A program made the translations under genes and the position numbers. Below the pieces are notes generated by a model. The model was given only the letters and a program-made list of their open reading frames with translations. It did not search any database and was not told the origin of the DNA. Of a stretch of 64,000 bases of DNA, positions 1 through 8,068 are shown piece after piece. Numbering within the stretch: position 1 is the first letter of the stretch; each line of letters begins with the position of its first letter. This DNA is from Caccousia sp900752115 (GTDB lineage: Bacteria > Bacillota > Clostridia > Oscillospirales > Acutalibacteraceae). The stretch covers positions 1-64,000 of the forward strand of contig CABRNB010000005.1 in NCBI GenBank assembly GCA_902472225.1, given 5' to 3'.

Positions 1-1
1 C

Positions 2-685
2 CCGAAGGAGCGTGACGCAACGCTTCGTTTTGGACAAGAGGATCTCGTGGTAGCTGCATCGCCCGTCTATGCAGGGCGGCTGCCGAATAAGCTGGCGCCT
101 GAGTTTGCGGAGAAGTTGTGTGGAACTCACACGCCGGTCGTTCCACTTTGTGTGTTTGGAAACCGAAGTCCTGGCGACGCGCTGCGCGAATGGCTTCTGC
201 TGCTTGAAAAGGGGGGCTTTGTCCCGGTGGGAGCCGCCTCTGTTGCCTGCCGTCATGCCTTTTCCGATCGGATTGGGGCAGGGAGGCCGGATGAGACGGA
301 TCGGGAGGCTATGCGGACGTTTTCCCGTTCTGTTGCGGAGAAACTGGAACAGCCTGCGCTGCAGCCTCTCCGCTTTGACCGGGAAACCCCGTTCGCTCCT
401 TATTATACGCCGCTTAAAACAGACGGGACTCCGGCAAAATTTCTTAAAGCCAAGCCCGTTCGGTTGGAGAACTGTAATTCCTGCGGCCGGTGTGCGGAGG
501 TGTGTCCTATGGGGAGCATCGATCCGGAGACGCTGCAGGTAAACGGCGTCTGTATCAAATGCCAGGCTTGTATCCGTTTTTGCCCCATGCAAGCCCGTGC
601 GTTGGAGGACAGTGATTTCCTTTCTCATGTCGCAATGCTGGAGGAGCATTATGCTGCCCGTGCGGAAAACACGTTTCTTTTGTAA
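2..685 (+). CDS. EFR1-family ferredoxin protein (5' end outside window)
   Basis: The gene is partial: the frame is open to the first base, and a GTG at 47 is probably internal because upstream codons read as a natural continuation. The visible part starts in a flavodoxin-like fold (SPVYAGRLP resembles a flavin-loop segment). It ends in a bacterial ferredoxin domain with two 4Fe-4S motifs, CNSCGRCAEVCP and CIKCQACIRFCP, near residues 158-195 of the visible protein. The family (EFR1) couples a flavodoxin-like domain to two clusters and is presumed to move electrons in the cytoplasm; the partner is unknown. The gene is followed by a bidirectional terminator. Family assignment is firm; physiological role is not known. 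Confidence 0.85.
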   Translation, partial: PKERDATLRFGQEDLVVAASPVYAGRLPNKLAPEFAEKLCGTHTPVVPLCVFGNRSPGDALREWLLLLEKGGFVPVGAASVACRHAFSDRIGAGRPDETDREAMRTFSRSVAEKLEQPALQPLRFDRETPFAPYYTPLKTDGTPAKFLKAKPVRLENCNSCGRCAEVCPMGSIDPETLQVNGVCIKCQACIRFCPMQARALEDSDFLSHVAMLEEHYAARAENTFLL

Positions 686-834
686 GGCAGAGAGCAGGGG
701 AACTTGTTGGTATGGTTCTGTTTTGTGCGGACGTTTTAGCGCGGTCTGTTGATTGTAACAGCGGAGAGCGGGGTTCGTTTACCTTTTGTGCAGAAACGAA
801 GCTGCGTTTTCCATATGTTATCCGGTCGTGAGAT

Positions 835-889
835 GAAAAACTCCCTTTGCAGTCGGTGAAGTGATTGCCGGCAGTAAAGGGAGTTTTTC
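835..889. terminator. Bidirectional intrinsic terminator
   Basis: The arms 835-848 and 876-889 are exact complements (GAAAAACTCCCTTT). They have a 27-base loop that can form a small inner stem. A-tract and T-tract lie on the two sides, so the hairpin can end both the ferredoxin gene on the plus strand and the phosphodiesterase gene on the minus strand. Confidence 0.8.
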
Positions 890-933
890 GGTAAAAGGGG
901 GGACAATGCGGAATCAGGAAAACAGGCAATTCT

Positions 934-1776
934 TTAAAGCAGCGGCGAAACAGGACTCTCGATCCTGTTTGGGTGCAGACCGTTTCGGGTCAGATAGTCA
1001 AGGGCGGGGAGAGGATTGTTGCAGGTCACAAGACGCGCACCGCAGTCTACCGCATACCGGATGGAGGCTTCGTCGTCGGGGCAGAAAGCCCATGGTTCAA
1101 TCCCCATTTCCTCGAATTCCCGGACCAGTTCTTTGGACAGCAGCCGCATATCCGGTTTTCCGCTGAATTGGTACATGGAAATACCGACCGCAAACAGCTT
1201 GGAATAGGTGCCGTTGGGACCTTCACGGAAATTCTCCATGTATTCTTTGGGAAATCCCTGAATCAGAACGCCGTAGCGATCCGCCATGTATTCTACGATT
1301 GCCGCGTCGAAGCAGGTGAAGACGCATCGTTCCATTAAATCAAATTCACGCAGGATTTCAAAGGCCAGATCCACGGTTTCCTGCGTTTTTTCTTTGATTT
1401 CAACATTAAGAAGAAGCTGTTTCCAGGGGGAAATGAATTCACAGAACTCACGAAGCGTGGGAGCCTTGAGACCGCGGAAAGCTTCTCCCCAGGGAGCGCC
1501 GGCGTCGAGACGGCGGAACTCTTCCAGCGTCATGTCACGAATGAAGCCTGTCCCGTTTGTCGTGCGATCCACGGTGTTGTCGTGCATCACAACGACCTCT
1601 TTGTCCTTGGTAAGATTCAAGTCCGTTTCGATCATATCCACCCCGTGGAGCAGTGCTTCCCGCATGGAAAGCAGAGTGTTTTCCGGATACAGGGCTTTCA
1701 TTCCCCGATGGCCGGCTACCAGAATTTCATCCCGGTTTAAAACACGGCGAATCGTGTCCGTTCGGTACATACTCAT
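934..1776 (-). CDS. Glycerophosphodiester phosphodiesterase
   Basis: Predicted to hydrolyse glycerophosphodiesters to an alcohol plus sn-glycerol 3-phosphate. The 280-residue protein shows the family hallmarks: AGHRG with His23 near the N-terminus, PENT at 31-34, metal-binding Glu50 and Asp52 in IETDLN, and His65 in VMHDNTVDRT. These match the two catalytic histidines and the acidic metal ligands. I chose the ATG at 1776 because GGAGGAATTCC precedes it; a longer frame to 1839 has no such site. No signal peptide is visible, so it is probably cytoplasmic. It shares the 835-889 terminator with the converging upstream gene. Confidence 0.9.
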   Translation of the reverse strand: MSMYRTDTIRRVLNRDEILVAGHRGMKALYPENTLLSMREALLHGVDMIETDLNLTKDKEVVVMHDNTVDRTTNGTGFIRDMTLEEFRRLDAGAPWGEAFRGLKAPTLREFCEFISPWKQLLLNVEIKEKTQETVDLAFEILREFDLMERCVFTCFDAAIVEYMADRYGVLIQGFPKEYMENFREGPNGTYSKLFAVGISMYQFSGKPDMRLLSKELVREFEEMGIEPWAFCPDDEASIRYAVDCGARLVTCNNPLPALDYLTRNGLHPNRIESPVSPLL

Positions 1777-2018
1777 GGAATTCCTCCTTTTTTGAAGAGG
1801 GGACGCAATGGCAGGCCCGTCCCCGGTTAAACAGAGCAAACATGAAAAGTGTCAGACGTGTGAATGTTCCCACCAAACAATCGTAACAATATGGAAACCA
1901 AAAAGTAATTTTCAAAAAAATATCAAAAAAATATTTGCGAAATACTTTTGATATGCTTTGCATTTGATTTCTTTTTCATCATATCACGTTTCAAACAAAA
2001 AGTCACCGAAATTTGAAA
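1777..2018. other. AT-rich intergenic stretch
   Basis: This region is strikingly more AT-rich than its surroundings (about 1875-2018) and lies upstream of the glycerophosphodiesterase gene, so its promoter is expected here. Several weak TATGAT-like boxes are present, but I could not choose one with a well-spaced -35. No coding frame is supported. Confidence 0.4.
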
Positions 2019-2049
2019 ATAAGAAAAAAGACAGCCCGAAGGCTGTCTT
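2019..2049 (-). terminator. Intrinsic terminator after the DeoR gene
   Basis: On the minus strand the stem AAGACAGCC/GGCTGTCTT has a tetraloop TTCG-type turn and runs directly into a T-rich tail (TTTTTTCTT). It lies about 50 bases beyond the small ORF at 2099-2356 and therefore ends the DeoR transcript. Confidence 0.75.
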
Positions 2050-2098
2050 AACATGCGATAAAGAAAAGATACATGATGAATAGAAGAGTGTCTGTCTG

Positions 2099-2356
2099 TC
2101 ATTCAGCACGCAGGCGATTTTCTGCGGTTTGCAGAAAGCAGACCCCATCATTGTCCGCGCTGATTTGGATACCGCACGGGTTCAAAACGAAGCTGGCTTT
2201 TCGCGCAGCAAAGCCGAAAAAAGGAAAAACGCTACCATTCCCGACATGCTCTGCAAGGGTGATAATGGATGCAACAGCCTGTCTTTCTGTGCTCAAAATC
2301 ACAAACGAATGCTTTTCGTTTTGCTTCTGCATCGCCGTCGAGAACGATGCGACCAT
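2099..2356 (-). CDS. Small hypothetical protein downstream of DeoR
   Basis: An 85-codon frame starts with ATG two bases after the stop codon of the DeoR gene and ends before the terminator at 2019-2049, so it would be co-transcribed. I do not recognise the product. It has no membrane segment and no clear motif, and it contains three phenylalanine-rich turns (VFPFFGF). No convincing separate ribosome binding site is visible, but translational coupling to the DeoR stop is possible. It may be a real small gene, a decayed one, or chance. Its placement inside the transcription unit is the only positive evidence. Confidence 0.3.
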   Translation of the reverse strand: MVASFSTAMQKQNEKHSFVILSTERQAVASIITLAEHVGNGSVFPFFGFAARKASFVLNPCGIQISADNDGVCFLQTAENRLRAE

Positions 2357-2357
2357 G

Positions 2358-3140
2358 CTATGAGGGCTCTTCTGTGCTCTGGATTACGCGCACACCCTGT
2401 TCCTGCAGGCCGGTGATGGTCTTGGAAGGAGTATGCCAATCTGTAATCACATTGTCCAACTCAGCGGTGGAAGCAATTAAACTCAGGGAGTCATCCCCAA
2501 ATTTGGTATGATCCAAAACGATGTAGTGTTCCTTACAGTTATCCATGATCATGCGCTTGAGCTTGGCTTCCTGCACGCTGGGCGTGGTAAAACCGTGCTC
2601 GAGCGTGAGATGGTTGCCGCTGATAAAACCTTTGTCAAAAAACATCGTTTTGAGCATGTTTTCTGCAAAGGTTCCCGTACAGGAAAGAATGTTATGACGC
2701 AGCTCTCCTCCGATCACTATAACGGAAATATCCTCCGCGTCCGCGAGCTCCATAGCGATATTGAGACCGGTGGTTGCTACCATCAGGTTGCGCTTTTTTC
2801 CGGAACGGATCAGTCTTGCAATCTGAATGGTTGTTGTTCCGCAGTCTAAGAAAACAGCATCGCCGTCGGAAATGCAGCCGTAAGCTGCCCGGGCAATGGA
2901 GATTTTTTCCGCCAGACGGACTGGTTCCTTTTCTTTATGGGAGAACTCCCGCAGGGAACCGTAAGCGCTTACCGCGCCGCCCCAGGTGCGTTTGATTAAA
3001 CCCTCCTGCTCCATATTCGAGAGCAGTTTGCGAACGGAAACCTCTGAAAGGCCGAACGCGGCGCTCAGCTCCGTCACTGTTACGGAGGAGCGTGTCTCAA
3101 GCAAATTTAAAATATAGGTGCGCCTGTCCTCTGCCAGCAT
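2358..3140 (-). CDS. DeoR/GlpR-family transcriptional regulator
   Basis: Cytoplasmic repressor of 260 residues. An N-terminal winged helix-turn-helix (about residues 3-57, with RRTYILNLLE and EVSVRKLLSNMEQEGLIKRTWGGA) is followed by a DeoR sugar-phosphate sensor domain. That domain carries FLDCGTTT near residue 92 and VIGGELR further on, the segment that binds phosphorylated sugars in this family. The ATG at 3140 is preceded by GGAAAGGG; a GTG at 3161 is a poorer choice. An MFS gene lies upstream on the same strand, but the gap of about 150 bases makes co-transcription uncertain. The effector and target genes cannot be told from the sequence. Confidence 0.85.
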   Translation of the reverse strand: MLAEDRRTYILNLLETRSSVTVTELSAAFGLSEVSVRKLLSNMEQEGLIKRTWGGAVSAYGSLREFSHKEKEPVRLAEKISIARAAYGCISDGDAVFLDCGTTTIQIARLIRSGKKRNLMVATTGLNIAMELADAEDISVIVIGGELRHNILSCTGTFAENMLKTMFFDKGFISGNHLTLEHGFTTPSVQEAKLKRMIMDNCKEHYIVLDHTKFGDDSLSLIASTAELDNVITDWHTPSKTITGLQEQGVRVIQSTEEPS

Positions 3141-3291
3141 ACATCCAACCCTTTCCAGCACAGAGCGAGCAGCTCTGTGCAGCTTTTATCAAAATTGCCG
3201 CAGTGTTTCACAAAGAAGGGAGAGAGAGGTGCTTATTTTTGTGTTTTATTACTATAAAATACCATGAATTGGCAGTGAAGTCAAGGCCCGT

Positions 3292-4476
3292 TTATTGACC
3301 GCCCATTTTTCCTGCCGCAAGCAGGCGGTTGACGCGCTCGCAGCACAGCAGCATCACGAAGGAAGCTCCTGCCAGGAAGAAGGGAAGAATAACAATGGAG
3401 ATTAAACCGGCCGCAGCGCCGATGAGGGAAGGAGCCAGCGTACTGCCTGTGTAGGCCAAAGCCATCTGCAGTCCCATCAGCTGCTGAGAGTTTGCACGGC
3501 CGAACCGCACCGGCGTTTCATGCAGCATGGCCGGATAAATGGGTGCGTAGCCCATTCCGATCAGAAGAAGGGCGGCGCAGCTGACAGGTTTCGGCAGGGG
3601 GAGCAGCAGCAGAACGGCTCCTGCGAGCGAGATCAGCTGTCCTGCCCGGATCAGCTGACGGTTTGTCAGTTTCATGGAAACAAAGCCGGCGATCCCGCGG
3701 CCCACAGTGATTCCTCCATAGTAAACGGAAACCCACAGAGCGGCCTGCGCCGCCGGAATGCCGCGTACTTCCACCAGAAAGCTGCTGCCCCACAGTCCCA
3801 ATGTAATTTCGGAAGCACAATAGAAGAAAAAGGCTGCCATAGCGGGTTTTGCTCCCCGCAGCGAAAGAAGCTGGCGAATGGACATGTCGCGCGCTGTGCT
3901 TTCTTCTCCCTGGGAGGCCTGCTCAGATTGCTCGTGCTTCCTCCAGGCCGGCAGAGCGGCCAACAGAATCAACACAAGAAGGAACTGCAGTCCGGCGATT
4001 GTGCGATAGCCGCCGCGCCAATTCTCGCTGTGGAGAAATGCGGACATGATAGCCGGGCCAAGCGTCGCTCCGATTCCCCAGAAGCAATGGAGCCAGTTCA
4101 TATGACGGGCCTGGTAATGAAGCGCTACATAATTGTTCAGTCCGGCATCAATGGCTCCTGCGCCAAGACCGAGCGGTACGGCCAGCACAAGAAGAAACAG
4201 GATGGAGCCGGAAAACGAAAAGCCAAGAAGAGCCGCTGCAGTGAGCAGCGTACTGAGAAAGGAAACCATGCCGGTACCGAACCGGCGCAGCAAGCGGCTG
4301 CTGTTCAGGCTCGAAACGATGGTACTTGCGGAGACGATCATGGAAACGAGTCCGGCGGCGGAAAGCGGTGCGTTCAGATCCGTGCGCATAATGGGCCATG
4401 CAGCGCCCAAAATGGAATCCGGCAGGCCGAGGCTGATGAATGCAAGATAAATAATCAGAAGAAACATGGTAGCCAT
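3292..4476 (-). CDS. MFS transporter (12-TM efflux type)
   Basis: A 394-residue, highly hydrophobic protein with about twelve membrane segments arranged as two six-helix halves. A hydrophilic loop in the middle (about residues 185-210, rich in Glu/Gln/Ser) is typical of the major facilitator superfamily. The N-terminus starts directly in a membrane helix with LGLPDSILGAAWP, which resembles the FucP/YfkF-like branch of the family. The substrate is not predictable. A GAGGG element sits about 11 bases before the ATG. The neighbouring DeoR regulator is on the same strand and could control it, but no operator was identified. Confidence 0.8.
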   Translation of the reverse strand: MATMFLLIIYLAFISLGLPDSILGAAWPIMRTDLNAPLSAAGLVSMIVSASTIVSSLNSSRLLRRFGTGMVSFLSTLLTAAALLGFSFSGSILFLLVLAVPLGLGAGAIDAGLNNYVALHYQARHMNWLHCFWGIGATLGPAIMSAFLHSENWRGGYRTIAGLQFLLVLILLAALPAWRKHEQSEQASQGEESTARDMSIRQLLSLRGAKPAMAAFFFYCASEITLGLWGSSFLVEVRGIPAAQAALWVSVYYGGITVGRGIAGFVSMKLTNRQLIRAGQLISLAGAVLLLLPLPKPVSCAALLLIGMGYAPIYPAMLHETPVRFGRANSQQLMGLQMALAYTGSTLAPSLIGAAAGLISIVILPFFLAGASFVMLLCCERVNRLLAAGKMGGQ

Positions 4477-4670
4477 CGTACAAAATACCCTCGATTCTTT
4501 TTCTCAGAGTTTTCTAAAAAGGATAAGGAGTTCCGCATCATTCGCCCGGCTTTGCAGCGGTATGCCCGATCTTCTGAAATTCCGGAAAGCCGGGGGAGGA
4601 AAAAAGTATGCCGAGCTGAGCAGAAGGAAAGGGGGGAATTGCGGTGATTGTCCTTTTTCGGGGAATCGTT

Positions 4671-5783
4671 TTAGTTCTCAGCCGCGCGCTGTTCCGCGAG
4701 CAGGAGATCCACCATACGGCCGTAGCTTTTTACGCCTTCCTCCTGGCCGTTCGCCTGCAGATAGGCATTATTGACTGCGGAGGATACCTCAGCGACCGGC
4801 CCTTCAAACTGCTTCCAATAGGCGTTGTTTGCCGCGAGATCACGCTGTACCGCCTCGTCAAGCTGTGCGTAAATGGCGGACGCGGTTTCCCGATTGGAGG
4901 AATACAGTGCATTGTTTGCATGGATAAAGGCGAGCATGTAGCCGGAATAGCGCAAGTCCGCGTTGTCACTGCGGCAGCAGGCAAGGTACCCGATAAAATT
5001 CGCTTCGTCCTCACGCATGAAGCCTCGTAGATGGGAGAGCTCATGACACATGGTTGACGGGATGGAATAGTCCGGAATATCGCTGTTTACGTTCGCTTCA
5101 AACGTGAACGGGAAAAAGACGCCCGTGATGTTGCACCACGACATCAGCCGCGAGAGAAGCACTTCCTTCGGCCGGCTGTAGCCGCCGGTGAGCAGCGGGT
5201 ATTCTGCCGACAGGGTGTTGAAAGCTTCCTGTGCGTCGTCTCCCAGGCTGGAGAAGGAAGAAGAGAGCTCCATGATGCCGTTTTCGTCTTCCGAGACGAG
5301 GGGACGCAGTTCGTTGAGGTGCTGTGTGAGGGAGACACAAAGTGTTTGCAGTTCCTCCTGAGAGGAATCCTGTACGGGCAGACCGCATGTTTCGGCAAAC
5401 GTAGCGCGGGAATAATTGATACCGCAGTTTGTTGTAAAGAGCAGAAAAATAATTCCTCCCGCGCACAGAAGGCGAAGTGCGGAACCCAGCGCATTTTTTC
5501 CACGGCTTTCTTTTGTCCGTACAATCCGGATCGTTTGTATGGCAATCCAGACAATGGCAAGAATAGGGCAGATCACGACAAGCAGTTCCGCGATCGAGAA
5601 TGGGAAAAGACCGCTGAGAAAGTTTCCGCCGCGGGATAAAACAGCATAAGGACCCGTGGCGTACCATTCGGCAAAGCCCGGCGCATACTGGGCAAGGAGC
5701 AGCAGAACGGCGGATACGGGATAGCAAAGCAGCAGGAGCAGCCAGAGCTTTCGTCTGCTTTGCGTTTCTTTGTTTCTGTTCAT
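4671..5783 (-). CDS. DUF3810 membrane protein with HExxH motif
   Basis: A 370-residue protein matching the DUF3810 family. It has a short N-terminal cytoplasmic tail, membrane helices at about 13-31, 61-84 and 104-118, and then a large extracytoplasmic domain. That domain contains CHELSH (HExxH, residues 247-251) followed by Glu260 in MREDEANF, the layout of a gluzincin-type zinc protease; activity is inferred, not known for the family. The ATG at 5783 follows an AAGGAGG site at a good distance. The minus-strand promoter at 5896-5924 overlaps a palindrome, and an 11-bp triple repeat lies just upstream, so expression is probably regulated. Confidence 0.8.
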   Translation of the reverse strand: MNRNKETQSRRKLWLLLLLCYPVSAVLLLLAQYAPGFAEWYATGPYAVLSRGGNFLSGLFPFSIAELLVVICPILAIVWIAIQTIRIVRTKESRGKNALGSALRLLCAGGIIFLLFTTNCGINYSRATFAETCGLPVQDSSQEELQTLCVSLTQHLNELRPLVSEDENGIMELSSSFSSLGDDAQEAFNTLSAEYPLLTGGYSRPKEVLLSRLMSWCNITGVFFPFTFEANVNSDIPDYSIPSTMCHELSHLRGFMREDEANFIGYLACCRSDNADLRYSGYMLAFIHANNALYSSNRETASAIYAQLDEAVQRDLAANNAYWKQFEGPVAEVSSAVNNAYLQANGQEEGVKSYGRMVDLLLAEQRAAEN

Positions 5784-5895
5784 GAAAGCCTCCTTGGTGA
5801 GATGGTTCCGATCGAAGAAGCCGTGTGCAGCAAACAAAGAGATAAATTTACAGGCAGGGCACCGCGGCTTCCCATTAATAAAAGGTGTTGTATCG

Positions 5896-5924
5896 ATTAT
5901 ACAACCCCCCGGCGCGAGGGACAA
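5896..5924 (-). promoter_or_regulatory. Promoter of the DUF3810 gene
   Basis: On the minus strand, TTGTCC (5919-5924) and a perfect TATAAT (5896-5901) are 17 bases apart. A 19-bp palindrome, GTTGTAT-N5-ATACAAC (5887-5905), covers the -10 box and could be an operator. Confidence 0.7.
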
Positions 5925-5953
5925 GACTGATTTTTCGAGGAGTGCAATGCTGT

Positions 5954-5986
5954 GTAAAGTTTCGGTAAAGTTTGAGTAAAGTCCGA
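5954..5986. repeat. Three tandem 11-bp direct repeats (GTAAAGTTT)
   Basis: Three head-to-tail 11-mers start at 5954, 5965 and 5976 with the core GTAAAGTTT, GTAAAGTTT, GTAAAGTCC. A period of 11 bp puts each copy on the same face of the helix, the arrangement bound by OmpR/PhoB-family response regulators. The block lies between two divergent genes, 30 bp upstream of the -35 for DUF3810 and 20 bp upstream of a TATAAT (6007-6012) facing the other way. Confidence 0.65.
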
Positions 5987-6006
5987 TTTTGATTCTTTTA
6001 AAGCAT

Positions 6007-6012
6007 TATAAT
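6007..6012 (+). promoter_or_regulatory. Candidate -10 box of the 6092 gene
   Basis: A perfect TATAAT is present without a recognisable -35 at 16-18 bases. The 11-bp repeats upstream may take the place of the -35, as at activator-dependent promoters. Transcription from here would begin near 6019. Confidence 0.45.
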
Positions 6013-6091
6013 CGGATGAAATCCCCCTATTATGGAAAAGAAGAAAGAGAAAACAAGCGCGCGGAGTGCGCCGGCACAGGAGGAAAGCTTT

Positions 6092-6628
6092 GTGGAAAAG
6101 AAGAACATTGTCCGCACCAATTGCCTTGTTTATCTGGAAAAGCGTATGCCGGAGGAAGAGATTTTGTTTCGCATGATGCAGATGGCGGAGCTGCTCAAGG
6201 GCTACGGAAATACGCTGAACGTGTGGCTTCACCCGGACAAGCCGTGGATGGGAGTCGATTGCGGCGACAGCAGCCCGCAGGTGTCTGCGGAGCTGGCGGG
6301 AAAGCTCGCGGAGATTTGGGAACGTCCGGTATTGATGTATGACGAGTGTGGAGAGGACGGACTGACGCTTGCTTACAGCGATGAAAACAGTCCGGCCGGA
6401 ACGCTGAGCCGTTCTGGTGAGGGAGGACTTCCCATGCCCCTGCACCGTTTCTTCCCCTGTTCGCGTCAGGCGGAGGAGATATGGAACAGCCGCCGCTACG
6501 CTTTGCCTTTGGATCGGCTGTTCGCGCTTTCTGAGGCGATGAAGGAGCCGGTTCCGCTTTCTCTACTCGGCAAGAGACGCGGCCGCGAAAAAATGAGGGA
6601 GTACAATCATCTTTCCCTCTGTATGTAA
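6092..6628 (+). CDS. Hypothetical protein, 178 aa
   Basis: I do not recognise this protein. It is soluble, with no signal peptide and no membrane helix, and has an alpha/beta look (RTNCLVYLEKRMPEEE, then GNTLNVWLHPDKPWMGVDCGD). It ends in a basic tail, GKRRGREKMREYN. I place the start at the GTG at 6092 because GGAGGAAAGCTTT precedes it exactly. The ATG at 6032 lies only about 12 bases after the likely transcription start and has no ribosome binding site. It is monocistronic, transcribed away from DUF3810, and followed by a terminator at 6681-6728. The triple 11-bp repeat upstream suggests activator control. Confidence 0.6.
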   Translation: MEKKNIVRTNCLVYLEKRMPEEEILFRMMQMAELLKGYGNTLNVWLHPDKPWMGVDCGDSSPQVSAELAGKLAEIWERPVLMYDECGEDGLTLAYSDENSPAGTLSRSGEGGLPMPLHRFFPCSRQAEEIWNSRRYALPLDRLFALSEAMKEPVPLSLLGKRRGREKMREYNHLSLCM

Positions 6629-6680
6629 CATGCTTAGCCGCCGGCTGGCGGCGAATGTGAATCCGTGCACAACAGTACGG

Positions 6681-6728
6681 CGCTTTCCGGATCGGTTTGG
6701 CGATCCAGAGGGCGTCCTTTTCTTTTTT
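6681..6728 (+). terminator. Terminator after the 6092 gene
   Basis: An inner stem GGATCG/CGATCC (6689-6694 and 6701-6706) is extended by an outer CGC/GCG pair after an internal loop. It is followed by CCTTTTCTTTTTT. Confidence 0.55.
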
Positions 6729-6811
6729 ATGGACATGCTTCGTCGGACAAGTCGGTTTCCCGGGATCGGTGCGTGCCTCGGATGCGCTTTCGTCCTGGCT
6801 TTCTGAAAAGA

Positions 6812-6851
6812 AAAACAGTGCCGTCAGCCTTTCCGGAAAGCTGACTGTTTT
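6812..6851. terminator. Bidirectional hairpin/terminator
   Basis: GTCAGC (6823-6828) pairs with GCTGAC (6840-6845), extended by TTTCC/GGAAA. The flanks AAAACAG and CTGTTTT are complementary, so a T-tract exists in both directions. It insulates the next gene from its neighbour. Confidence 0.55.
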
Positions 6852-6961
6852 AGGGAGTCTGTGAAAGAGCGGATGAAAACAAACGCCTTGCTTCTTTTTC
6901 CACTGGGAGTATGGTTGAGAAAAAGTTCACAATTTTGAAAAGTGCTTTTGACCGGTTTCCA

Positions 6962-6990
6962 TTGATTTTTTCTCTTCGATTCATTAAAAT
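6962..6990 (+). promoter_or_regulatory. Promoter of the LURP-one-like gene
   Basis: TTGATT (6962-6967) and TAAAAT (6985-6990) are separated by 17 bases. A 16-bp palindrome, TACCGCG-AG-CGCGGTA (7023-7038), sits in the leader just before the ribosome binding site and could be an operator or a hairpin that masks translation. Confidence 0.6.
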
Positions 6991-7056
6991 AGTAAAAGTG
7001 GGGAAAAATTGCCGTATGTATTTACCGCGAGCGCGGTACAGGGAAGGAGGATGCCG

Positions 7057-7563
7057 TTGCGGTATATCATGCTGCGGGAAACAGGGCCGGTCCAGAACGG
7101 CGTCGTCCCGTATTTCACCGTTGTGCTTGAGGACGGAACGATGTTCTGCCGCATCATCGGAGAAAAGAATCCTTTTACCGGGAAGCTCGCCCTGATGGAT
7201 GGAACCGGGCGTGAACTTGCCCGGATCCTTCGTGTCGGAACGCCGGCGCTTTCTTACCATACCATTTGGCAGGCGGAACGCAAACGGGCCGTTCTTACGC
7301 GCAATCTTGCTGCTCCGAAGCTTCCGTACCGTCTCTATTCGATTGGATGGAGGTTTCGCGGCGATTGCTTTTCCGGCAGCTTCGATGTGGTGGATCGCCG
7401 CGGCCACGTGGTGATGACGCACGGGCTGTGCTGGTACGGAGGGCAGGAGCGTGTCTGTGTGGAGACGCTGCGAGAGGATGCGCTTTGTCTGTGCATTGCC
7501 GCGGTGGTAGACAGCACGCCGCGCAATCCTTTGCCGTCTGCGTGCATGAGCCCATCGAATTGA
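7057..7563 (+). CDS. LURP-one-related (Tubby-like fold) protein
   Basis: The 168-residue product has the bacterial LURP-one-related layout. An N-terminal half carries short beta-strands and a FTGKLALMDGTGRELARI repeat. A C-terminal half carries YSIGWRFRGD, GSFDVVDRRGHVV and a final hydrophobic helix LCLCIAAVVDS; the Bacillus YxjI family looks similar. The biochemical role of these proteins is unknown, with membrane association suggested. I favour the TTG at 7057, six bases after GGAAGGAGG; the in-frame ATG at 7051 would touch the ribosome binding site. The gene has its own promoter and precedes the valS T-box leader. Confidence 0.6.
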   Translation: MRYIMLRETGPVQNGVVPYFTVVLEDGTMFCRIIGEKNPFTGKLALMDGTGRELARILRVGTPALSYHTIWQAERKRAVLTRNLAAPKLPYRLYSIGWRFRGDCFSGSFDVVDRRGHVVMTHGLCWYGGQERVCVETLREDALCLCIAAVVDSTPRNPLPSACMSPSN

Positions 7564-7659
7564 TTGCTTTTGGCGCCAGGCAAGGCGCGGACACAGGAGG
7601 AACGGACGCAGAACTTTTCGGGGCGCCGGGTCATGAGGGAAAGATTCCCTGTTCTCCGC

Positions 7660-7689
7660 TTGACAAACGCTGTCGGTTCTGGTTATAAT
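7660..7689 (+). promoter_or_regulatory. Promoter of valS
   Basis: Both boxes match the consensus exactly: TTGACA (7660-7665) and TATAAT (7684-7689), 18 bases apart. Transcription would begin near 7696, at the 5' end of the T-box leader. Confidence 0.9.
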
Positions 7690-7695
7690 AAGCGT

Positions 7696-7980
7696 TGAAT
7701 CAGGAGACATCCTGACAAAGGCAGCGATGGGGAAAAAGACGGCGAGACGTTTCGCAGAGAGAGCCGGCGGTTGGTGTAAGCCGGAGGAAGCGCGCCGTGG
7801 ATAAGTCGCCCCGGAGCCGCCGCCCTGAACCGAAGTTCGTAAGGGCGGACGTGTGGCCGCGTTAAGGCCGTCCTGTGAAGAGCAGGCTGAGGGCCGCCTT
7901 TGCGGCTGAATACGGGTGGTACCGCGGATGAGTTCATTCGCCCCGGATATGGCGTCGCGCCATGTCCGGGGCTTTTCTAT
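7696..7980 (+). promoter_or_regulatory. T-box leader (tRNA-Val sensing) of valS
   Basis: The canonical T-box sequence GGGTGGTACCGCGG is at 7914-7927. It is followed by an intrinsic terminator of 15-bp arms (7940-7954 and 7958-7972) ending in TTTT. Stem I features are visible around 7760-7790 (GAGAGCCGGCGGTTGGTG and a pairing GCCGG). Uncharged tRNA-Val would pair with the T-box bulge and favour the antiterminator, allowing valS expression. I could not fix the specifier codon by eye; GTC and GTG triplets both occur in the region 7795-7810. Confidence 0.93.
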
Positions 7981-8068
7981 TGTCCCGGTGCACGGGACGC
8001 GGCATGGCAGGGGGGCAGAGGAGACTCTGTTCCAAGACAAGAATGCGAAAGAGAGGAATCCAGAAATC

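Noticed and set aside
3520..4647. A 375-codon plus-strand frame opposite the MFS transporter.
   Set aside because: The opposite strand encodes a clear 12-helix transporter. The antisense product is a Gln/Lys/Arg-rich shadow.
6032..6091. An upstream ATG for the 6092 gene (MEKKKEKTSARSAPAQEESF).
   Set aside because: It is only about 12 bases after the expected transcription start and has no ribosome binding site, while the GTG at 6092 has an ideal one.
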